Shown here piece after piece: positions 7,882 to 16,700 of a stretch of 16,884 nucleotides of DNA (position 1 is its first letter; each line of letters starts with the position of its first letter). The notes beneath the pieces were generated by a model. That model saw only the letters and a list, made by a program, of their open reading frames with translations. It was not told where the DNA came from and did no database searches. Source of the DNA: Actinomycetes bacterium (lineage in GTDB: Bacteria; Actinomycetota; Actinomycetes; Actinomycetales; Cellulomonadaceae); NCBI GenBank assembly GCA_023389545.1, contig JAEWEI010000265.1:1-16884 (forward strand), given 5' to 3'. A program made the position numbers and the translations under genes.

Positions 7882-9240
7882 GTGGGTCTGTGGGAGCGCG
7901 TCAACCGGTGGGAGGTCTCCCACCGGTTCGCCATCGACGCCACCCTGACCGGGCTAGTGATGCTCGGAGCGGTGCCGCTCTCGCGCGACACGGGATCGTC
8001 CGCCGACGTCTACCTGTGGGCCGCCGCGGTGATCGCGCCACTGGCCTGGCGGCGCTCCCGCCCCGTCCCGTCCGCGGTGGCCGTCTATAGCGTCGCCCTG
8101 CTGCACCTGCTCGCCGGGCACTGGCTGATCTTCCCCGCCGACATCGCGGTGCTCGCGGCGCTCTACTCGGTGACGGTGCACGGACCGCGCTGGGCGCACC
8201 GGATGGCCATCACGGGCGCACTGCTGGGCGCCGCGCTCTCGAGCGCCGCACAGCCGTACTACGACCCTGTGTCCGCGGTGGCCGGGACGATCTTCACCGG
8301 CACGATCGCGCTGGCGGTGTGGGCGTTCGGCCTGGTGCGGCGCCAGCGCCGACTGACCATCGACACGCTCGTCGACCGCGCGCACCGCCTCGAGGTGGAG
8401 CGGGACCAGCAGGCACGGCTCGCCACCGCCGCGGAGCGCTCCCGGATCGCCCGTGAGATGCACGACATCGTCGCCCACTCGCTCAGCGTGATCATCGCGC
8501 AGGCCGACGGGGGCCGGTACGCCGCCGAGGCTGACCCCGCGGCCGCCACCCGCTCGCTGGGCACCATCTCCGAGACCGGTCGCGCGGCCCTCGCCGACAT
8601 GCGCCGACTCCTCGGGGTGCTGCGCACCGACTCCGACGACGCCTCAACGAACCGGCCCCGCTCCCCGGGCCTCGTCGACACGCCACGCGCCGCACAGCAG
8701 GCGGCCGACGCCCCGACGACCTCCCCGATGCCCGCGGTGCAGGATCTGGACGCACTGGTGCAGCAGGTCCGCGCCTCCGGCCTGCGGGTCTCCCTCGTGC
8801 GGATGGGCACGCCCCGCACGCTTCCGCCCGGCGCCGGGCTCACGGTCTACCGCATCTGCCAGGAGTCGCTGACGAACGTGCTCAAGCACGCCGGACCCGA
8901 TCCGGCCGTGACGATCGTGGTGCAGTGGCAGCCGTCGGCGATCTCGGTCGAGGTGAGCGACGACGGGCGCGGCGCCGCGGCCGATTCCGACGGGCTGGGC
9001 CAAGGGCTGCTGGGGATGAGCGAGCGCGCAGCCATGTTCGGCGGGACGGTCAGCGTCGGCCCACGTCCAGGCGGCGGGTTCCGCGTCCGCGCGCGCCTGC
9101 CGCTGCCACCGGTCCCGGGCGACCAGGAATCCGCGGACGCGGCGCAGTACCCGGCTCCCGAGCCTTCGCGCCGCGTCGTCGCCGAGCGAGGCGCCGGCGC
9201 CCCCCAGGAGACACCGATGAACGGCTGGCAGAACGCATGA
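7882..9240 (+). CDS. DesK/NarL-type sensor histidine kinase (HisKA_3)
   Basis: Membrane kinase for the LuxR-type regulator that overlaps its 3' end. It is 452 aa. The N-terminal half is mostly membrane, with about four to five hydrophobic segments between 17 and 152 and almost no extracellular loop, so the signal is probably read in or at the membrane. A coiled linker 153-182 leads to the HisKA_3 motif ERSRIAREMHDIVAHSLSV with phospho-acceptor His194. A low-complexity Pro/Ala/Ser linker runs from about 249 to 285. The HATPase follows with QESLTNVLKHAG (327-338), DDGRG (360-364) and GQGLLGMSER (373-382). The last 40 residues are a disordered tail absent from minimal family members. GTG at 7882 is set by the -10 box six bases upstream. 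Context with an FtsX-type ABC exporter suggests envelope-stress or antimicrobial sensing, by analogy with LiaS- and VraS-like systems. Confidence 0.93.
   Translation: MGLWERVNRWEVSHRFAIDATLTGLVMLGAVPLSRDTGSSADVYLWAAAVIAPLAWRRSRPVPSAVAVYSVALLHLLAGHWLIFPADIAVLAALYSVTVHGPRWAHRMAITGALLGAALSSAAQPYYDPVSAVAGTIFTGTIALAVWAFGLVRRQRRLTIDTLVDRAHRLEVERDQQARLATAAERSRIAREMHDIVAHSLSVIIAQADGGRYAAEADPAAATRSLGTISETGRAALADMRRLLGVLRTDSDDASTNRPRSPGLVDTPRAAQQAADAPTTSPMPAVQDLDALVQQVRASGLRVSLVRMGTPRTLPPGAGLTVYRICQESLTNVLKHAGPDPAVTIVVQWQPSAISVEVSDDGRGAAADSDGLGQGLLGMSERAAMFGGTVSVGPRPGGGFRVRARLPLPPVPGDQESADAAQYPAPEPSRRVVAERGAGAPQETPMNGWQNA
9206..9240 (+). promoter_or_regulatory. Shine-Dalgarno plus seven-codon mini-cistron leading into the LuxR-type regulator
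   Basis: Within the last codons of the kinase gene, AGGAG (9206-9210) sits six bases before an ATG at 9217 in the kinase frame. That ATG would give the heptapeptide MNGWQNA and stop at the TGA (9238-9240), which overlaps the regulator's ATG (9237-9239). The regulator ATG itself has no Shine-Dalgarno at the right distance. The layout would let ribosomes enter at 9217 and re-initiate at 9237. This is a reading from spacing only. Confidence 0.4.
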
Positions 9241-9953
9241 ACACACCGATCAGGGTCGCGCTCGTCGACGACCAGCAGCTCGTCCGCGCCGGCTTCCGCA
9301 TGGTGATCGACTCCCAGCCCGACCTCGAGGTGGTGCTCGAGGCGGGTGACGGAGCCCAGGCCGTCCGCGCGCTGACGCCCGGATCGGGGCCCGCCGCGCA
9401 TGGCCGCGTGGACGTCGTGTTGATGGACGTGCGGATGCCCCAGATGGACGGCCTCGCGGCCACGGCGGCCATCACGGCGGCCGGCACCGACGAGGCGCCG
9501 GCGCCGCGCGTCATCGTGCTGACGACCTTCGACCTCGACGAGTACGTCCTCTCGGCGATCCGTGCCGGCGCCAGCGGCTTCCTGCTGAAGGACGCACCGC
9601 CCGAGGAGATGCTCGGGGCCATCCGCACCATCCACCACGGCGACGCGGTCATCGCGCCGTCGAGCACCCGGCGCCTGCTCGAGCACCTGGTGACGGCACT
9701 GCCCGCCGAACGGCTGGCGCAGGAGGACGAGCCGGCCCACGCCGCGCTGTCCGACCTGACCGAGCGCGAGCGCGAGGTCCTGGTGCTGATGGCGCGAGGC
9801 CGGTCCAACACGGAGATCGGCGGGGACCTGTTCGTCGCGGAGGCCACCGTGAAGACCCACGTGGGCCGCATCCTCGCCAAGCTGGGCGTGCGTGACAGGG
9901 TCCAGGCCGTCGTCGCGGCCTACGAGGCCGGCCTGGTCCGTCCGGGGGGCTGA
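9237..9953 (+). CDS. NarL/LuxR-family response regulator
   Basis: Transcription factor paired with the kinase just upstream. It is 238 aa. The receiver domain is about 5-130, with Asp11/Asp12, phospho-acceptor Asp64 (VVLMDVRMPQMDG), Thr96 (VLTTFD) and Lys118 (FLLKDA). The short PGSGPAAHG stretch before the Asp64 strand makes this receiver a little longer than the minimal form. The C-terminal LuxR helix-turn-helix is about 173-232, with LTEREREVLVLMARGRSN, then the recognition helix around EATVKTHVGRILAKLGVRDR. The start overlaps the kinase stop in ATGA, so translation is coupled. The frame is open further upstream but that part lies inside the kinase gene. It probably controls the ABC transporter operon that begins 151 bases downstream. 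Confidence 0.94.
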   Translation: MNTPIRVALVDDQQLVRAGFRMVIDSQPDLEVVLEAGDGAQAVRALTPGSGPAAHGRVDVVLMDVRMPQMDGLAATAAITAAGTDEAPAPRVIVLTTFDLDEYVLSAIRAGASGFLLKDAPPEEMLGAIRTIHHGDAVIAPSSTRRLLEHLVTALPAERLAQEDEPAHAALSDLTEREREVLVLMARGRSNTEIGGDLFVAEATVKTHVGRILAKLGVRDRVQAVVAAYEAGLVRPGG

Positions 9954-10042
9954 CCGCCGACGCCCGCACGGGCTCCCAGTCGCACGGTCGGGCGCTGCCC
10001 CTCCCCCTGTGGGTGGACCCGGATCGCGACCACAGCCCGACG

Positions 10043-10069
10043 CGCTATCCGTCCGGTCATCCGTAGCGT
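10043..10069 (+). promoter_or_regulatory. Candidate promoter/operator of the ABC transporter operon
   Basis: The 151-base gap between regulator and ATPase gene holds little else apart from the near-palindrome GCCCGCACGGGC at 9962-9973. Here a direct repeat ATCCGT (10047-10052 and 10059-10064, 12 bases apart) is flanked by an inverted CGCTA/TAGCG (10043-10047, 10064-10068) and overlaps TAGCGT (10064-10069), a plausible -10 box. Repeats about one helical turn apart suit a LuxR-type dimer. The link to the adjacent regulator is inference. Confidence 0.3.
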
Positions 10070-10094
10070 CGTCCACATCGCCCCCAACGAACTT

Positions 10095-10098
10095 GGAG
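10095..10098 (+). promoter_or_regulatory. Shine-Dalgarno of the ABC ATPase gene
   Basis: GGAG lies six bases before GTG at 10105. It decides the start of the ATPase, whose frame is otherwise open upstream to 9892 inside the preceding gene. Confidence 0.65.
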
Positions 10099-10104
10099 CT
10101 AGTC

Positions 10105-10928
<824 letters not shown>

Positions 10929-10929
<1 letters not shown>

Positions 10930-13586
10930 TGCTGCGACTGACACTGGCCCAGATGCGGCAGAGCATCGGGCGCCTGGCCGCCGGCGCCATCGCCATCGCC
11001 ATCGGCACGGCCTTCGTCGCCGCCACGCTGCTCGCGGGCGCGGTGATCACGCGGACCGGCTACGACTCGCTCACGGCGTCGATGGCGCAGGCCGACCTCG
11101 TCGCCATGTCCGTCGGCCCCGACTCGATCGAGGAGATATCGGCGCTGCCGGACGTGGCCGCCACACAGCCGATGACTGTGGTCGGCGTGGAGCTGCAGCA
11201 CGGGCCGACGCAGATCTGGGCGGGCGTCACGCCCCGGGCCACCGACCCCAGCCTGGAGGTGCAGACGCTCGTCGAGGGCATGCTTCCCGTCGGCGCCGGG
11301 CAGATCGCCCTGCCCACGACGATGGCCGAGCGCCTGAAGGTGGCCATCGGCGACGACCTCGAGGCTCCTTACACCTTGTGGACGGAGGCGGCGCCCACCG
11401 ACGACGCGGCTGCCCCCACGGCTGACGCCACTGTGGCTGCCGAGCTCGAGGCTGCGGAGGCCGACGCCGAGCTCACGGATGGCGCGTGGGAGAACTCGAC
11501 GATGACCCTGCGCGTCGTGGGGCTGCTCGACGACCCGCTCGGCGCGTACACGGAGCAGGGCGGCGCGGGAGTCGTGGACATCGCCGATGCCGAGCGCCTC
11601 TACGGCGGGGGCACCCTGGTGGACAGTTACGAGTCTGTGCTCCTCGCGCTCGTGCCGGGGGCCGACCCCGCCGCCGTCCAGCAATCGGTCAGCGAGCTCA
11701 CCGACATGTCGGTCTTCACCAAGGACGAGGCCGCGGAGTACCTCATCTCCAACTTCGCCGCAGACGGCGAGATCTTCACCAAGTTGGTGCTGGGCTTCGC
11801 CGCCGTGGCGCTCATCGTCGCGGCGCTGGTCATCTCGAACACCTTCCAGGTGCTCGTCGCCCAGCGCACCCGCACCCTCGCGCTGCTGCGCTGCGTCGGG
11901 GCCGGCAAGCGCCAGCTCCGCTCGTCCGTGCTCATCGAGGCCACGCTGCTCGGGGTCGCGGCCTCCCTGGCGGGCATCGTGGGCGGGACGGTGCTCGCGC
12001 AGGTCGCCCTGACGGTGCTGCGCCGCACCGCCGTGGACGCGCCGCTGCCCGCGACGGTGTCGATCACGCCCGCGGTGATCTTGGCCCCGCTGCTGGTGGG
12101 CACCTTGATGACGGTCCTCGCGGCCCTGATGCCAGCACGGGCGGCGACCCGGGTGGCGCCCATCGCGGCCCTGCGTCCCGCTGACGCGCCGGTCATCACC
12201 TCGCGCAGCAGCCGGGTGCGGGTCGTGTTCTCGGCACTGCTCACGGTCGGTGGGGCGCTCGGGCTCGGGCTCGGCGTGCTCGTGGGCGCCAGCGACCCGA
12301 CCATCGGGCTGCTGCTGGGCCTCGCCGGTGGCGCGACCTCATTCGTCGGGGTGCTCGTCGGCGCGGTCTTCTGGGTTCCGAAGGTCGTCTCGGCGACCGG
12401 CCGCCTCCTGGGGCGGACGGGACCGAGCGCCAAGCTCGCCGCGGCGAACACGGTGCGGAACCCGCGCCGCACGGCCGCCACCAGCACCGCGCTGCTCATC
12501 GGGGTGACGCTCGTCGCGATGATGAGCACCGGCGCCGCGAGTGCCCGCACGACGCTCAACACCGCGCTGGACTCCCAGTACCCGGTCGACGTGCTCATCG
12601 CCGCCCCTGATCGGGCGGACGGCGTGGCGGAGGCCCTGCCGTCCGCTGTCGAGCGCAACGTCCGGCAGATCGACGGGGTCGAGACGATGATCCCGGTGCG
12701 GTCGATCACCGCCTCGGTGGGACCGGCGGGGGCCACCACAGCGGTCGACGGCGGTTGGACCGGGCTCCGCGCGATCAACGCCGCCGACGCCGCTCAGGTG
12801 ATGCGCGCCGCGCCATCGGCGGGCGATCTGCGGGATGGCGTCGTGGTCATGAGCGCGAGCACCGCCACGCGCTTCGACGTCACGGACGGCGAGACGGTTC
12901 CCATCGAGCGTGCCAACCTGAGCGGCGCCGACTCGTGGTCGGCCCCGACGGCGCAGCTCGAGGTGGTCGTGGCGGACATCGGCGGCTCAGGGCTCTTGGT
13001 GACGACGTCCACGTTCAGCCAGGTCGTCCCGGAGGACGCCGCGCCGAACGAACTGTGGGTCCGGCTCTCATCCGTTGACGCCGCTGCGGACGCGTTCGCC
13101 CAGATCCAGGACGCGCTGCTCGACCACTCGGTGTCCATCCAGGGCGCCGCCGCCGAGCGGGCGCAGTTCCAGCAGGTCATCGACACGCTCCTCGCGATCG
13201 TGATCGGGCTGCTCGGCGTCGCCGTCGTCATCGCCGTGGTGGGCGTCGCGAACACGCTGTCGCTGTCCGTGCTGGAGCGCAGGCGCGAGTCGGCGACGCT
13301 GCGGGCGATCGGGCTCTCCCGGCGCCAGCTCCGGCTCACGCTCGCGATCGAGGGCCTGCTCATCGCGGGGGTGGGGGCGGTACTCGGCGCCGTGCTCGGG
13401 ATGCTGTACGGATGGGCGGGCTCGGCGACTGTCCTCGGCACCGTCGCCGACGTCTCCCTGGTGGTGCCGTGGCGCGACATGACGCTGGTGGTGCTGGTCG
13501 CGCTGGTCGCGGGACTGCTGGCGTCGGTGCTGCCGGGACGGGCGGCGGCTCGCACGTCGCCGGTGGCGGCGCTCGCGGTCGACTGA
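10929..13586 (+). CDS. Two-domain FtsX-family ABC transporter permease
   Basis: Membrane partner of the preceding ATPase. It is 885 aa, as expected for long permeases with two FtsX repeats and about ten membrane helices. TM1 is about 17-40, followed by an extracellular domain to about 270. The first FtsX domain is about 271-414 with three helices and the cytoplasmic coupling segment [19 protein letters not shown]. Two central helices fall between about 432 and 492. The basic segment [16 protein letters not shown] precedes the next helix, then a second extracellular domain runs to about 745. The second FtsX domain is about 747-885, with the matching segment [19 protein letters not shown] and a final [14 protein letters not shown]. 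Residues about 152-190 are an Ala/Asp/Glu-rich low-complexity insert in the first extracellular domain. ATG at 10929 overlaps the ATPase stop. Such proteins act mechanically on envelope substrates rather than forming a simple channel. Confidence 0.94.
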
Positions 13587-13608
13587 CGCGGCCGTCGACT
13601 CACGCGGC
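13578..13608 (+). repeat. 16-base tandem duplication over the permease stop codon
   Basis: GTCGACTGACGCGGC (13578-13592) is followed one base later by GTCGACTCACGCGGC (13594-13608), identical apart from one base. The first copy contains the TGA stop (13584-13586). In the second copy the change of G to C removes the TGA. It looks like a recent slippage duplication. Confidence 0.7.
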
Positions 13609-13630
13609 TGACGGCTGGGAAGTCGCCACC

Positions 13631-13687
13631 CGACTGGCCGGCCTGTGGAGGGGCGCCTCGTCCCCAGATCCACGGGCCGGCCAGTCG
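13631..13687 (+). terminator. Very long hairpin after the ABC transporter operon
   Basis: Bases 13631-13649 pair with 13669-13687 over 19 positions, all Watson-Crick except one T-G wobble (13644 with 13674). The 19-base loop can itself pair GGGG (13650-13653) with CCCC (13662-13665). It starts 45 bases after the permease stop and ends 32 bases before the next gene. There is no T-tract, so it fits an actinobacterial tract-less terminator, but it is longer than usual and could instead be a leader structure of the downstream gene. Confidence 0.7.
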
Positions 13688-13706
13688 CCGTCATGCGGAG
13701 GCGGGT

Positions 13707-13712
13707 CATCGT
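13707..13712 (+). promoter_or_regulatory. Possible -10-like box before the FHA-FtsK gene
   Basis: CATCGT is followed by six bases and then GTG at 13719. The spacing equals that of the window's leaderless genes, though the first base is C rather than T. A GGAGG at 13697-13701 is too far away (17 bases) to act as Shine-Dalgarno for this GTG. Confidence 0.25.
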
Positions 13713-13718
13713 GCCGGT

Positions 13719-16700
13719 GTGCGCCTCACCCTCCACACCCCGGACCCCGATGGCCAGTCCGGCTGGCACGCCGTGGACGTCGACGCCGACGAGGGCGCCC
13801 CGCTTGGCGCGCTCCGTCCGTACCTGGCGCGGTTCACGGGGCACGCCGGCTGGGCAGGCCCGCAGCGCCTGGCCGTGGGCCCCCAGGCAGTGGACGACGC
13901 GCACCCGTGCGGAAGCCCGCCCCTCGTCGAGGGCGCCGTGCTCAGCCTCGGCCGGGGGCCGCGACCCGCCGACGAGGCGGCGCTGCGGACCACCCACCTC
14001 GCGGTGCTGTCGGGGCCCGACTGCGGGCGCCTTCTCGCGGTGGCGGACGGGATCGTCGTCGGACGCAGGGGCTCCGACGATCGACCGGGCGCCACCGCAG
14101 ACACTGGCGCCGGGGATCCGGCGCGCCATGCCCTGGCGGACCCATTGCTGTCCGCCCGGCACATCGAGCTCTGCCCCCACCGACGCGGCGCGCGGGCACG
14201 GGACCTGGGGTCGGCCAACGGCACGACGCTGCGTCGAGTGCGCGCCTGGCCACGGGTTCGGCCAGCCAGCCGGAGCCGCCAGGTCCGCGGCAGGTGGGTG
14301 CTGCTGCGCCCCGGGGACCGAATCGGCGCAGGAGCCACCGAGCTCGAGTTGCGGGGCCCCGACGGCAGCCGCGCCTCCCGCCCAGCGGCAGGTCGAGCCG
14401 ATGACGCGTCCGCGCCGTCGAGCGGGCCGGTCAGCGCGACGGCCTGGACGTGGGCGGCCCCGACGATCGGGTCAGTGGCCCTCGCCGCCACCACCGGTCA
14501 TCGAGTCCTGCTGCTGACCGCCCTCCTGGGGCCGCTGCTCGCTGTCGGCCACGCGCTCGCCGGACGTCGCCGTCGACAAGCAGCCCCGGCGCGCGCAGAT
14601 GACGCTGCGGGCGGGCAGGGCGCCGGTTCCATGACGGGGCAAGGCGACCATGTCGACAACCCCGCGGACCTTCTGACCGCCACGGTGCGCGCGGGCCACG
14701 CCCCGCTGGCGCCGCGATTCGGCGCCGAGGCCTGTCGTGCCGAGCCGGTCGTCGCGCTGGTCGGGCCACGCGAATGGACCCTCGGCGCCGCCCGGGCCCT
14801 CGTACTCGGCGCAGTCGGCACCCACGGCCGCGCGCGCCTCGACGTCCGCGCGGACCCGGAGCACATCGCTGACTGGTCCTGGACCCGCTGGCTCACCGGC
14901 GCATCCCTCCACGGGGAGGCGGCACCGGAGGCCTCCCCAGCGACCCTCGTGTTGGACGGCCCTGGCTGCATCGCCGCCGCGGCACGCGACGTGCCCTCGG
15001 CCAGCGAGGGCGACCGCCTCCTCCTGCTCGTGCCCACCGCGTCGGCGGCGCCCGCCTGGTGCCGCGCGCTGCTGCATGTGGGCCTCGACGGCGCCCGGCT
15101 CGACACCCCGCTCGGCGAGTGGTCCACGCCCTTGCGCGCCGTGTCCCACGGGTGGGCCGAGCAGCAGGCCAGACGGGTCGCGGGGCTTCGATCGGCTGCG
15201 GGCGCGTCGCGCGCTGCGCGGCCCGGAGCCGCGGGACGTGAGCGGCCGCTCCCCCGCGACATGGCGCTGGGCAGCCTGCCAGGGGTGCCCGGCCCGGGCG
15301 CCGAGCACATCAGGCGCGGGTGGGCAGCGCCGCGCCGCGCAGGACTCGGTGCGGTGATCGGAGTGAGCGGGTCCGGTGCCGTCCGGGTCGATCTTCTGCG
15401 CGACGGGCCACATGCCCTGGTGGCAGGCACGACCGGGGCGGGCAAGTCGGCGCTGCTGCGCACCCTGGTGCTCTCCCTCGCGCTCGCACACCCTCCGGAA
15501 CAGCTGGTGATCGCCCTGGTCGACTACAAAGGCGGCGCGAGCTTCGGGCCGTGTGCCGACCTGCCGCATGTCGTGGGGCAGGTCACCGACCTCGACGGGC
15601 ATCTCGCGCTGCGCGCGCTCACGGGGCTCCGCGCAGAACTCCGGCGCCGTGAGCACGTGCTCGCCGAGGCGGCGTGCGCCGACCTCGCCGAGCTGTGGGC
15701 CCGCCATGTGCCTGGCTCCGGGCCGCCTCCGCCGCCTCGCCTGCTCGTGGTGATCGACGAGTTCCGGGCCCTGGCCGACGAGGCGCCCGACTTCGTCCCG
15801 GGGCTGCTCCGGCTCGCCGCCCAGGGCCGCTCGCTGGGGATGCACCTGGTACTCGCCACCCAACGCCCCGCGGGCGCCGTCACCCCGGACCTCCGCGCCA
15901 ACATCACGCTGCGGATCGCCCTGCGGGTCACCGACACCGCCGAGTCGCTCGACGTCATCGAGGCCCCCGATGCCGCGCATCTGCCCGTCAACCGGCCCGG
16001 CCGTGCGGTGCTGCGCCGGGGGAACGCGCCCGTCGAGCACTTCCAGGTCGCCCAGGCCCGCGGGCCCGGGTCCATGGAGCCCGTGCGACTGGCCGCCCCG
16101 TGGTCCGCCCCCATCTTCTCGCCGGCCACCTGGCCGGGGCGAACGCCGTCGGCCACTGCGTGGTCGCCCCCGCAGGAGCGCAAGGCCCCGGAGCAGGGAC
16201 CGGGAACGCCGGCGATCGGGCCGGCGCCCCTCGCGGAGGAACGGCCCAGGCCGCCGACGCCCAGCGACCCGGCGGCCGCCGACGAGCGCGCCTACGTCGC
16301 GGCAATCCTGGCGGCTGCCCACGGCCACGCGGCGCCGACGGCGCCGTGGCTGCCCGAGCTGCCGCCCACCGTCCTGCTGCGTGACCTGCCTCCCGACGAC
16401 GATCCCTGCCCTCCCGAGGACGATCACTGCCCTCCGGAGGACGATCCCGGCGCCATCCCGCTCGCGTTGGCGGACGTCCCCGAGCGCCAACGCCGCGAGG
16501 TCGTGCGCTGGAAACCCGCCCACGGGCACCTCCTCGTGATCGGCGAGCCGGGCTCCGGCCGCACCGAGGCACTGCGGACCGCGGCGGCAGGGGCGCTCGG
16601 GCTCGGGTGGCAGGTGCACGCCATCGGCTTCGCCACTCCCCCAGTGCCGCCGGCCTGCTTGGGGACCCTCGTCGGCGCCGACGACCCGCGGCGGCTCGCC

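Noticed and set aside
9961..9994. CGCCCG/CGGGCG and GCCCGCACGGGC as a terminator after the LuxR-type regulator
   Set aside because: Stems are five or six pairs, with the shorter having a two-base loop; expected often by chance in DNA this GC-rich.
13068..14180. 370-residue minus-strand frame spanning the end of the permease and the FtsK start
   Set aside because: It crosses two real plus-strand genes and the hairpin between them; composition is that of a shadow frame.
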